NCBI GenBank assembly: GCA_009699565.1
Contig: WLNX01000007.1
Location: forward strand, 1-20,170
Direction: 5' to 3'
Source: Actinomycetota bacterium
GTDB lineage: Bacteria; Actinomycetota; Thermoleophilia; Solirubrobacterales; Solirubrobacteraceae
Length of the DNA stretch: 20,170 bases
Position numbers and translations under genes: made by a program. Below the pieces are notes generated by a model that saw only the letters and a program-made list of their open reading frames with translations, was not told the DNA's origin and did no database searches. Position 1 is the stretch's first letter; every line of letters begins with the position of its first letter. Positions 1 to 9,560 of the stretch are shown piece after piece.

Positions 1-305
1 ATCTCAAAGGCGCAGGCGACGCCCAACGCGCCGTCATACCTGCCGCCGTCGCGGACGGTGTCGAGGTGCGAGCCGACGGCCAGCCAGGGCGGATCTGCGT
101 CGGGGACGGCCCAGAGGTTGCCGGCGCGGTCGCGCTGCACCTCAAGCCCGTCGGCGGCGGCCTGCTCGGCGAACCACTCTGCGGCGGCGGCATCCTCGTC
201 GGTCCAGGCCAGCCGGGTGAAGCCTTCGGGTCCGGCGCCGATGCCGTCCAGTCCGGCCAGCCGGCCTTCGATCGCTTCGGTCAAGGCCTTCAGGTCAGAG
301 CTCAC
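1..305 (-). CDS. M20-family amidohydrolase (allantoate/N-carbamoyl-amino-acid hydrolase type), N-terminal part
   Basis: Partial gene: 101 codons are visible and the rest lies beyond the left edge. The start is GTG at 305, overlapping the end of hutI by 11 bases. Residues about 75-95 contain GSHLDTVRDGGRYDGALGV, the metal-site motif (His and Asp ligands) of the M20 branch containing allantoate amidohydrolase and N-carbamoyl-L-amino-acid hydrolases. These are cytosolic dinuclear metal enzymes that cleave N-carbamoyl or N-formyl type groups. The family is clear, the substrate is not. As the last visible gene after hutH, hutU and hutI, it plausibly acts on an N-substituted glutamate such as N-formylglutamate or N-carbamoylglutamate. 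From memory, similar amidohydrolases sit in actinobacterial hut loci; this was not checked. A purine-degradation role is possible but has no support from the visible neighbours. Confidence 0.85.
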   Translation of the reverse strand, partial: MSSDLKALTEAIEGRLAGLDGIGAGPEGFTRLAWTDEDAAAAEWFAEQAAADGLEVQRDRAGNLWAVPDADPPWLAVGSHLDTVRDGGRYDGALGVACAFE

Positions 306-1547
306 CGCTGACGTGCTCCTTCCAGTCCTCGCGAACATGCACGAGCTCACCGCCGCAGATCACTGCAGCGACCGGGTTGTGGCCAAAGCGGTAGGCGATG
401 TTCTCGATCGGGCCGTCGAGGATGACGACGTCGGCCCGCTTGCCGGTCTCGAGCGAACCGGTCACATCCGAGCAGCGCAGCAGCCAAGCCGGGTTGAGCG
501 TGGCGGAGAGCAGCGCTTCCAGCGCCGTCCAGCCGTAGCGGCGAACGGCGAGGCCGATAATGAGAGGCATCGAAACGATCGGCGAGGTCCCCGGGTTGGC
601 ATCTGTGGCAATCACGGTGATCGCTCCGGCGTCGGCCAGTTCGCGCCCCGGGGCGACCTCCTCCTTGCCTAGGAACTCGGCTCCCGGAAGCAGCACCGCG
701 GCGCACTCGGACTCTGCCAGCGCCGGAAGATCGTCGGGATCGAGGCAGGCCAAGTGATCGACCGAGCGGGCCCCCATCTCAAGCGCGACCGGAACCGAAC
801 GGTTGGTGTTGAACTGCTCGACATGCGCGCGCAGATCGAAGCCGTGCTGCTTGGCTAGCTCGCCCATCTTGCGCAGCTGCTCGTTGTCGAAGGCGACCGA
901 CTCAACGTAGATGTCGAGCGCGCTGGCGCTGCGCTCGTGGGCGACCTGAGCCGCCATCAGCGCGACCTCCGCCATCCATCCGTCCACGTCGTAATCGGCT
1001 GGCAGGGCGTGGGCCAGCAGCGCAGTGGATGCGGTTTGCTGGGCTACCGACTGATCAAGCCGTGCAGCCAGCGCGAGTGCGCGCATCTCCCCTTCGACCG
1101 ACATCCCGTAACCGCTCTTGGTCTCGAAGGTTGTCGTGCCGTGGCGAAGCATCTCGTCGGCGAGCCCCTGGGCCTGCTCGATCACTTCGTCGTCGCTCGC
1201 CTGATCGAGCGCGATTGCGGAGGACTTGATCCCGCCGCCGGCTTGAGCGATCTGCTCGTAGGAAGCGCCGGTGACCTTGAGGTTGTATTCGTCGGCGCGC
1301 CAGCCTGCGAAGGGCAGGTGGGTGTGGCAGTCGACGAAGCCGGGAATCACCGCGCAGCCCTCTGCGTCGATCTGAAGCTGCGCGCCGGCAGCGGCTTCAA
1401 ATCCGTCAATCAGGCCGCCCGTGAGGCTGAGCGCACCGGCATCGGTGCGAAGCTCGGCCGCGCGATTGGCCCGCATGTAAGGGAGGCCGTCCTGCGGAGG
1501 CCTGAGGACCTGAGCCGCGGAGTTGATCGAGATCGACGGCGCGGCCA

Positions 1548-1551
<4 letters not shown>
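295..1551 (-). CDS. hutI: Imidazolonepropionase
   Basis: Hydrolyses 4-imidazolone-5-propionate to N-formimino-L-glutamate, the third step of histidine degradation, in the cytosol. The 418 residues are a normal length for the family. Visible motifs are FVDCHTHLPFAGWR (the HxH metal site of the amidohydrolase fold), TTTFETKSGYG, LRAHVEQF, a second conserved His in ARSVDHLACL, and ATDANPGTSP with the catalytic/metal Asp. The GTG start at 1551 overlaps the hutU stop in a GTGA arrangement; an ATG one codon later (1548) is equally possible and gives a TGATG junction. It lies directly downstream of hutU and upstream of the M20 hydrolase. Nothing is missing from the catalytic motifs, so it is probably functional. 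Confidence 0.95.
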
Positions 1552-3193
<1,642 letters not shown>

Positions 3194-3197
<4 letters not shown>

Positions 3198-4219
3198 GGC
3201 ATTTCTCCCTCGGGTTTGACAAGAGCAAGCGCGTTTCCGGCGAGCTGGCGGCGAATCTCATCGCTCGAGAGACCGGCAGCAGCCATCATCCCGGCGACCT
3301 TGCGTGGAATGTGAGCGTAACCGGCGCCGCCGAAGCGCAGTAACTGGGTCTTCGTGCAGACGTCGTGCGAGTGAACGATGCGGTCACCGTAGCCTCCGTC
3401 CACAAGCGCGACAAGAGCGTCAATCCGCTGCCCGTCGGTTGGCATTGCGACGTCGCCGTAGTCGAAGTCGTCGCCCCACAGGTCGAACGAAATCGTCGCG
3501 CCGCGGTCCATCAGTTCGCGGTGGTAATCGAGGCCGCCCTCGATCTGCGGATCGAGGTGGCAGAGGACGGTCCGGCGGAGGTTGCCGCCCGCGGCCTCAA
3601 CGATGTCGAGCGCTTCGTGGCCGCGGCGGGCAAACGGATGAAGGTGGACGTAGAGTGCTGCGCCAACACGTGCCTGCGCCATCGCCGCGCCGCGAAGCGC
3701 TTCCGCCTCAACCGACAGGATCGGGTCACCGGTGCCAATCTCGCCGATCACTGCGGGCCGCGGCTGGGGGCCGTCGAATTGGGCGAGGATTGCGTCGCGG
3801 TAGTGGGCCGCGGTCTTCTCTGGACCGTCCTCGGGGCGGGACTCGCCGATGTAGGGGCCGCAGCCGAAGACGACGTCGAGCTGCGCTTCGCGGGAGAGAG
3901 CGGCGATCTTCCCAATGTCGCGGCCCACGCTTTCGGGGGTCACGTCGACGACCAGCGTCCTCCCCTCCCCGGCCAGCGCCGATAGCTCCTCCGCGATCAG
4001 CAGGTGGTCGTCCAGCAGCAGGTTGTCGCTGCAGGCGAAGGGGTTGGCGCGAATCTCGTCGGCGTTGGCTTCGGTCACGAGCTCGTCGCGCAGATGGGCG
4101 CTTGGGGCGTGGCTCTGGTCGAGCCAGCAGCGGATGTCGATTGCGAGGTGCTCGTGCGCGAGCACGGTGTCGTAGTCCGGCGCCAGCGCCTTGCCGGTGA
4201 CGGTCAGCGGACCGTTCAC
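3194..4219 (-). CDS. Phosphotriesterase-family metallohydrolase in the hut operon
   Basis: A 341-residue TIM-barrel metal-dependent hydrolase of the phosphotriesterase/Php/lactonase family. The likely binuclear-site residues are visible: H22 and H24 (AHEHL), E160 in VIGEIG at the bridging position (Glu as in Php-type members rather than carboxylated Lys), H192 or H194 (VHLHPF), H221 (LCHLDP) and D286 (VHSHDVCTK). Characterised relatives hydrolyse lactones, phosphotriesters or small carboxyl-ester/amide substrates. It is not a standard part of histidine degradation. It sits between the 2-hydroxy-acid oxidase and hutU with 4-base overlaps on both sides, so co-expression is very likely. I infer hydrolysis of a lactone or cyclic amide formed from an imidazole compound; the substrate is unknown. 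The GTG start at 4219 fits the overlap pattern. Confidence 0.88.
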
Positions 4220-5328
4220 GGAGCTGCCCGTCGCAGCAGATCGGGTGTTGCCTCATCCAGCGTGGCGCAGCCGCAGAGCGCAAGCGTGTCGTTGATCTCA
4301 GCCTCGAGCAGCGAGAGTGCTAGCTCTACGCCGGCCTGGCCGTCTGCGGCGAGCGCCCAGACGACCGGGCGGGCGAGCAGCACAGCGCGGGCCCCAAGTG
4401 CGACGGCCTTGACGACGTCGCTGCCGCGACGCACGCCGCCGTCAAGCAGCACCTCAAGCTGATCGCCGACTGCATCGGCGATCTCTGCGACGACGTCGAT
4501 CGTGGCGACCGCGGTGTCGAGCTGGCGGCCTCCGTGGTTGGAGACGACAACCCCCGACACGCCAAGGCCCGCAGCGATGCGCGCGTCCTCGGCGCTGAGC
4601 ACGCCTTTGATCACGACAGGCATATCGCTGAGCGCGATGAAGCGCTCGATGTCGTCCCAGTTCAGGTCCGGCTGCATCAGACCGGTTACCTCGTGCGGGC
4701 TGAGCGGGCCGTCGTGCTCTGCCGGGACCGGCACGCACGGAAGCTGGCAATCGTCGGGGAGCACGAACTCGTTGCGGTACTCGCGCTCGCGACGACCGTG
4801 CACGGCGACGTCAACCGTCACGAACAGCGCCTTGAAGCCGGCCTCCTGGGCGCGCAGGACGATCTCGTCGGTCAGCCCGCGGTCGCGGTAGGCGTAGAGC
4901 TGAAAGAAGAGCGGCCGCGCCGGTCCCGATGCTTCCGCGACGTCTTCGAGGCTCTTGGTCGACAGCGAAGAGAGACACATCGCGGTTCCGGCGCCGGCAA
5001 CCGCGCGGGCCGTGGCCAGCTCGCCGTCGGGGTCGGCGACCTGTTGGTAGGCGATCGGCGCGACAAGCGCAGGGAAGTTGACCGGCACACCGAGCACCGT
5101 CGTTGCGCTTGAGCGCTCGCGGCCACCGCGAAGGACGCGGGGGACCATCGAGATGCGCTCAAAGGCGAGTCGATTTTCGCGCAGCGTCAGCTCGTCGCCG
5201 GCACCTCCAGCGAAGTACTCGTAGCTCGCATGCGGAAGCTTCTCGCGGGCGATTGCCTCAAACTCGCTGAGATTGAAAGGCCCGCCCTGCGCCGGTTCGC
5301 CAACGCGGCCACCGATCGGCGTGCTCAT
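4216..5328 (-). CDS. FMN-dependent 2-hydroxy-acid oxidase/dehydrogenase
   Basis: A 370-residue member of the family of glycolate oxidase, lactate oxidase, lactate monooxygenase and L-lactate dehydrogenase (LldD). Such enzymes oxidise an L-2-hydroxy acid to a 2-oxo acid on FMN. Visible motifs are YEYFAGGAGDE (Y38 near the substrate carboxylate), VPRVLRG, QLYAYRDR (Y147), the FMN-binding Lys241 in IKGVLSAEDA, the catalytic His265 and Arg268 in SNHGGRQLD, and the phosphate-binding LLDGGVRRGSD. The family's usual DTPxLGRRE element reads DVAVHGRRE, so the substrate loop differs somewhat. The ATG overlaps the hutH stop (ATGA). A hydroxy-acid oxidase is not part of the textbook Hut route. Imidazole-lactate, which would give imidazole-pyruvate, is an inferred candidate substrate; lactate or glycolate cannot be excluded. 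Confidence 0.9.
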   Translation of the reverse strand: MSTPIGGRVGEPAQGGPFNLSEFEAIAREKLPHASYEYFAGGAGDELTLRENRLAFERISMVPRVLRGGRERSSATTVLGVPVNFPALVAPIAYQQVADPDGELATARAVAGAGTAMCLSSLSTKSLEDVAEASGPARPLFFQLYAYRDRGLTDEIVLRAQEAGFKALFVTVDVAVHGRREREYRNEFVLPDDCQLPCVPVPAEHDGPLSPHEVTGLMQPDLNWDDIERFIALSDMPVVIKGVLSAEDARIAAGLGVSGVVVSNHGGRQLDTAVATIDVVAEIADAVGDQLEVLLDGGVRRGSDVVKAVALGARAVLLARPVVWALAADGQAGVELALSLLEAEINDTLALCGCATLDEATPDLLRRAAP

Positions 5329-6848
5329 GCAGCGGGCTCCAACGGGTCGGGAAGGAGCGCGGACAGAGCGTCGCCGGTGACGAGCGTGAGGACGGCGGCA
5401 AGATCGTCGGACGGCGGACGGTCCTCGGTCAGCATCGGGATGCGGTCGCGAACGGCGCCGTGGACGGCTTCGACGAGGTTGCCGGGGCGGCCCGGGTCAA
5501 GATCAATCGCCTGGCAGCCGCAGATCAGCTCGTAGGCGAGGATCCGTTCAAGGCGCGAGAGCGAGTCGAGCGTCATCACGGCGCCGGTCATCCCCAGCGA
5601 GACGTGGTCCTCCTGGTTGTCGGAGGTGGGAATGTTGTCGATGCTGACCGGCGTCGCCAGCGCGCGCAGCTCGCTGACCAGCGCGGCGGCGGCGTACTGA
5701 AGGATCATGTAGCCGCTCGAGTGGCCGGCGTCGGGGCTGAGGAAGGCGGGGAGGTCTCCGTTTGTTGACGGCGAGACGAGGCGGAAGATTCGCCGCTCGG
5801 AAACAGCCCCGAGGTCGCAGAGGCCGATCCTCAAAGTGTCGAAGGCGAGCGCCAAGCTCTGCCCGTGGAAGTTGCCTGCGGAGATCACTTCCGGCGGATC
5901 GTCAAATACCAGCGGGTTGTCTGTGACGGCATTGAGATCGATCTCGATCAGGCGCGTGAAGAACGATGCCGCCTCCCGCGCCGAGCCGTGGATCTGTGCG
6001 GCGCAGCGAAGTGAATAGGCGTCCTGCAGGCGCTCGCCGGTGCCGTCCGCGGTTCGCGTTGACTGGGCGAGGGCATGACGGATGTGGGCGGCCGACAGAA
6101 CCTGGCCGGGTACGGGCCGCAGCTCGTGAACGCGGGCCTCGAAGGCCGGCGTCGCTCCGCGCAGCGCGTCAACGCTGACGGCGGCCCCAAGATCGGCGAC
6201 CGCAAGCAGGCGCTCGGCTCGAACAGAGCAGAGCGCGCCGATTGCCGACATGAAGTGGGTGCCGTTGATCAGCGCCAGCGCCTCTTTGGCCTGCAGCTCG
6301 AGCGGTTCGACGCCAAGCGCCGCGAGAGCGTCGGCGCCACTGCGCCGCTGCCCGTCGGGGTCAAGGCACTCGCCCTCGCCAACGATCACAAGGAAGAGGT
6401 GGGCGGACGGAGCGAGGTCGCCGCTGGCGCCCAGTGAGCCGCTTGACGGAACGCACGGCACCCAGCCTGAGTTGAGCAGCAGGGCGACGCGCTCGATCAG
6501 CTCCGGGCGAACCCCGGAGTGGCCCTGCAGCAGCGAGTGGCAGCGGATCGCCATTGCTGCGCGGACGACCTCACTTGGCAGCGGACCGCCGCTGCCGCAG
6601 GCGTGGCTGCGCAGCAGGTTGAGCTGCATCTGGGCCTGCTCGGCTTCGCCGATCTCCTCGCTGACAAGCGCGCCGTACCCGGTAGTAACTCCGTAGACGC
6701 GCGTACCCGAAGCAATGATCGAGCGCAGCAGCCGGTTGCTCGCAGCGACGCGCTCAAGCGCTTCGGGATCGAGCGACACTTCAGCGCCACCGGCGATCAG
6801 AGCAACTTGCCGGGCGTCAAGCGTGCGCCCGAGAACGACCAAACTCAC
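5325..6848 (-). CDS. hutH: Histidine ammonia-lyase
   Basis: Removes ammonia from L-histidine to give trans-urocanate, using an MIO prosthetic group formed from Ala-Ser-Gly. The 507 residues are the normal length. The MIO triad A141-S142-G143 lies in SSGSLGASGDLAPSAH. Active-site residues known from Pseudomonas HutH have counterparts: Y52, H82, N195, Q275, Y278, R281 (QDAYSLRC), F327 (GNFH) and E413 (NQEDHVS). Small deviations are YGVTTGYG instead of the common YGVNTGFG, NGTH instead of NGTQ, and GNFHGQS instead of the usual HutH sequence. Histidine is therefore the likely substrate, with some room for a histidine analogue. The GTG start at 6848 overlaps the ATPase stop (GTGA), which links histidine breakdown tightly to the importer. 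Confidence 0.94.
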   Translation of the reverse strand: MSLVVLGRTLDARQVALIAGGAEVSLDPEALERVAASNRLLRSIIASGTRVYGVTTGYGALVSEEIGEAEQAQMQLNLLRSHACGSGGPLPSEVVRAAMAIRCHSLLQGHSGVRPELIERVALLLNSGWVPCVPSSGSLGASGDLAPSAHLFLVIVGEGECLDPDGQRRSGADALAALGVEPLELQAKEALALINGTHFMSAIGALCSVRAERLLAVADLGAAVSVDALRGATPAFEARVHELRPVPGQVLSAAHIRHALAQSTRTADGTGERLQDAYSLRCAAQIHGSAREAASFFTRLIEIDLNAVTDNPLVFDDPPEVISAGNFHGQSLALAFDTLRIGLCDLGAVSERRIFRLVSPSTNGDLPAFLSPDAGHSSGYMILQYAAAALVSELRALATPVSIDNIPTSDNQEDHVSLGMTGAVMTLDSLSRLERILAYELICGCQAIDLDPGRPGNLVEAVHGAVRDRIPMLTEDRPPSDDLAAVLTLVTGDALSALLPDPLEPAA

Positions 6849-7639
6849 AGCGTCGACCCAAGCTGCTCAATCTCAAGCGATTCTTCGCGGATGCTCTCGA
6901 GGACCTCGGAGTAGAGCGCGCCGAACTCCGGCGAGCCGACCATCTCGTAACGGCGCGGCCGCGGGAGGTCGACCTTGACCTCGGTCTTGATGCGACCGGG
7001 ACGGTTGGTCATCACGATCACGCGGTCGGAGATGTAGACGGCTTCCTCGACGTCGTGGGTGACGAAGAGGACGGTCAGCTTGTGCTGCTCCCAGACCTCG
7101 GTCAGCAGCTCCTGCATCAACTGGCGCGTGAGCGCGTCAAGCGCGCCGAACGGCTCGTCCATCAGCAGGATCTGGGGCTTGTAGGAGAGCGCGCGGGCGA
7201 TCGCGACGCGCTGCTGCATTCCTCCGGAGAGCTCGTTTGGATGGGCGTCGGCGAACTTCTCGAGACCGACCAGCGCCAGCAGCTCGTTTGCCTTGCTGGT
7301 CCGCTCGGCGCCGGTCATCTCCTCGCCGCGCAGCGCGAACTCAATGTTCTTGCGCGCCGTCAGCCAAGGGAAGAGCGTGTAGGCCTGGAAGACGACGCCG
7401 CGGTCGCGGCCCGGGCCGCGGACCGGCTCGCCGTCTACGTAGACATCGCCGCTTGTCTCCTGCTGCAGGCCGGCGACAATCGAAAGCATCGTGCTCTTGC
7501 CGCAGCCCGAAGTGCCGACGAGCGTGACAAATTCGTTGTCGGCGATGTCGAGGTCGACATTGTCGAGCGCGAGCACCTCCTCGCGGCGGGTCTCAAAGAC
7601 TTTCGTCAGTCCGCGGATCTGCAGCTTGGCGGCGCTCAT
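6845..7639 (-). CDS. ABC transporter ATP-binding protein (nitrate/sulfonate/taurine type)
   Basis: A cytoplasmic ATPase of 264 residues that would energise the importer encoded just upstream. It has Walker A GTSGCGKST (42-50), the Q-loop in FQAYTLFPW, the signature LSGGMQQRVAIARAL, Walker B ILLMDEPFGALD and the switch His in FVTHDVEEA. The DEPFGALDALTR wording and overall length match the SsuB/TauC-neighbouring ATPase family (TauB/SsuB/NrtD). The open frame extends upstream, but the ATG at 7639 overlaps the permease stop by 4 bases (ATGA) and begins the domain, so I chose it. Together with the next two genes it makes a complete importer. The substrate is inferred from the operon to be histidine or an imidazole compound rather than sulfonate. 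Confidence 0.93.
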   Translation of the reverse strand: MSAAKLQIRGLTKVFETRREEVLALDNVDLDIADNEFVTLVGTSGCGKSTMLSIVAGLQQETSGDVYVDGEPVRGPGRDRGVVFQAYTLFPWLTARKNIEFALRGEEMTGAERTSKANELLALVGLEKFADAHPNELSGGMQQRVAIARALSYKPQILLMDEPFGALDALTRQLMQELLTEVWEQHKLTVLFVTHDVEEAVYISDRVIVMTNRPGRIKTEVKVDLPRPRRYEMVGSPEFGALYSEVLESIREESLEIEQLGSTL

Positions 7640-8532
7640 CGACGCGACTCCGCGTAGCGGAACATGCGCCGGCCGAGGAACTTCATCACTTGGTCGGTGA
7701 TCAGGCCGAGCGTTCCGAGCACGAGGATGTAGCCGATGATCGTGTCGGTCTGGAAGAAGCGCTGGGCCGTCGTGATCCGGTAGCCGAGGCCTGACGTGGC
7801 CGCGACAAGCTCTGCCAGCACAACCCAGGTCCACGCCCAGCCGAGGCTGATCCGCATCGAATCCCAGATCCCCGGCGCGGCGGCAGGGAAGATAATCCGG
7901 GCAAGAATTGAACGATCCTTCATGCCAAGGGTTCGGCCGATGTCGACGACGTCGAGCGGTACGCGCTTGGTGTTGTCCATCACCAGCAGGACCTGCTGGA
8001 AGAAGGTGCCGATCCAGATGATCAGAAACTTCTGAATGTCGTCGGTGCCGGCCCAAAGGATGGTCAGCGGCACAAAGGCGACGACCGGCATATACCGGAC
8101 AAAGTCGGTGAGGGGCTCAACTGCGGCCTCCCAAGCGCGGTAGGCGCCGATCATTACGCCGATCGGAACGGCGAGCAGTGTTGCCAGCGAGAAGCCGATC
8201 GCAATCCGGTAACAGGAGATCAGGATGTCCTTCGCGAGGTCGCCGCTGGCGGCAAGCTCGGAGAGGCGGTTCCAAACGTCGATCGGGCCGGGCAGGAAGA
8301 TCGGCTTGACCCACTCGTTGGCCGTGACGACGAGCCACAGGCCGAAGATAAGAACAAAAACGAAGGCGGCAATGCCGACAAAGTGAAAGGTGCGGATTCC
8401 CCCGCCGATGCGCAGCATCTCGGGGCGGCGGCGGGCGCCGCGGCCAGCACCCGAACCGCGGGGGCTCAAAGGCGCCCCCGCGGCTGCAGGCGTGGTCGAA
8501 CCGGATGGTCCGTTATCCGGTTGACTGCTCAT
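7636..8532 (-). CDS. ABC transporter permease (SsuC/TauC-like)
   Basis: A 298-residue inner-membrane permease of the BPD_transp_1 family. A low-complexity Gly/Pro/Ser/Arg-rich cytoplasmic N-terminus (about residues 1-45) precedes a first membrane helix at about 50-70 and several further helices. The cytoplasmic EAA-type loop that contacts the ATPase is visible around DVGRTLGMKDRSILARIIFP (here DIGRTLGMKD) followed by AAPGIWDSMRISLGWAW, the pattern of the nitrate/taurine/sulfonate permeases. The ATG starts 2 bases after the binding-protein stop and the gene overlaps the ATPase by 4 bases. The long N-terminal tail is longer than in most family members and has no obvious function. Confidence 0.93.
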   Translation of the reverse strand: MSSQPDNGPSGSTTPAAAGAPLSPRGSGAGRGARRRPEMLRIGGGIRTFHFVGIAAFVFVLIFGLWLVVTANEWVKPIFLPGPIDVWNRLSELAASGDLAKDILISCYRIAIGFSLATLLAVPIGVMIGAYRAWEAAVEPLTDFVRYMPVVAFVPLTILWAGTDDIQKFLIIWIGTFFQQVLLVMDNTKRVPLDVVDIGRTLGMKDRSILARIIFPAAAPGIWDSMRISLGWAWTWVVLAELVAATSGLGYRITTAQRFFQTDTIIGYILVLGTLGLITDQVMKFLGRRMFRYAESRR

Positions 8533-8534
8533 TG

Positions 8535-9560
8535 CTACTTGGCGGCGTCCACGAACTTCGCGACGATGATGTCCGCAGGGTTAACTGAACCCTTGATCAG
8601 ACCAGCGTCTGTGGCTGCCTTCTTGACGTCCTCAATGGTCGTCGTCTTGAACTTGCCGTTAAGCAGGTCCTTGTTCTGGGCGATCGTGTAGAACTCGACT
8701 CCGGCAAATGCCTCTGCGCCAGGGTCGTAACCAATTGCCTTGCCGATCGTCTTCTGAGCGGAGGTCTTGTTGGCGTTGTAGTAGTCGACTGCCTGACCCC
8801 ACGAATTGACGAGCGCAAGCAACTGGCCTGGCTTGTTGTTGATCGTGTCCTCGGTCACGACGAAAACGTCGCTGACAAGGCCCGGGTTCTCGGCCGCCGT
8901 GTAGAGCAGCTTGGCGTCCTTGTTCTCCTTCAGTGCTGCCGACAGGTAAGGCTCATACGTAACGGCTGCCGGCACCTTGCCGGCGATGAAGAGCGTTCCC
9001 GCGTCAGCGGCAGGGGTCGGAACGGAGATGATGTCCTTCTTCGTCATGCCGTTCTGCGCGAGCGCGTAAGACAGCAGGATGTCGGAGGTCGTCCCTTCCT
9101 CGTAGGCAACCTTCTTGCCCTTGAGGTCCATGATCGACTTGATGTCCGGGCCGGCCAGGATTGCGTCGGCCTCCATGCTCTGGTCCTCGAGCAGGATGAT
9201 CTTCACCGGCAGGCCGGAAGCGGCAAAACGCAGCGCCGTGTGAGTGGCGATGTTTGAGCCGTCGAGCTTCCCGGCCGCAAAGGCCGAGTTGATCTGATCA
9301 TCGGTCGTGAAGTTGATGATCTTGACGTCGTCAAGTCCATTGTCCGCGAAGATGCCTTGTTCCTGAGCGACGTGCCAAGGACCGTATCCGAGCCAAGGCT
9401 CGATACCCATCCGGAACTGACCGGGCTCGGGGGTTGTCGGGATTGCTGCCGTGTCGCTCGACGTCGATGAGCTCGAATCGCTGCTTCCGCAAGCGACCGC
9501 GAACATCGAAACCGCTACAACAACCAACAGCGCGAGTACTCGCAATGCTTGCTGCTTCAT
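8535..9560 (-). CDS. ABC transporter substrate-binding lipoprotein (NMT1/SsuA-like)
   Basis: The extracytoplasmic receptor of the importer, 341 residues. A lipoprotein signal peptide ends in the lipobox FAVACGSS (Cys24), followed by a Ser/Thr linker. The mature part starts with MGIEPWLGYGPWHVAQEQGIF, cited here only as a position (about 51-71). Such an opening is typical of NMT1/TauA/SsuA proteins: substrate-facing W/Y residues, then an AAGKLDGSN segment and a helix-rich second lobe. The family binds nitrate, taurine, sulfonates, pyrimidine precursors and various aromatics, so the ligand cannot be read from sequence. The start overlaps the HisD-like stop (TGATG), with a GAGGAG-type ribosome site inside the upstream gene. 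In context the ligand is probably the compound degraded by this operon. Confidence 0.92.
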   Translation of the reverse strand: MKQQALRVLALLVVVAVSMFAVACGSSDSSSSTSSDTAAIPTTPEPGQFRMGIEPWLGYGPWHVAQEQGIFADNGLDDVKIINFTTDDQINSAFAAGKLDGSNIATHTALRFAASGLPVKIILLEDQSMEADAILAGPDIKSIMDLKGKKVAYEEGTTSDILLSYALAQNGMTKKDIISVPTPAADAGTLFIAGKVPAAVTYEPYLSAALKENKDAKLLYTAAENPGLVSDVFVVTEDTINNKPGQLLALVNSWGQAVDYYNANKTSAQKTIGKAIGYDPGAEAFAGVEFYTIAQNKDLLNGKFKTTTIEDVKKAATDAGLIKGSVNPADIIVAKFVDAAK

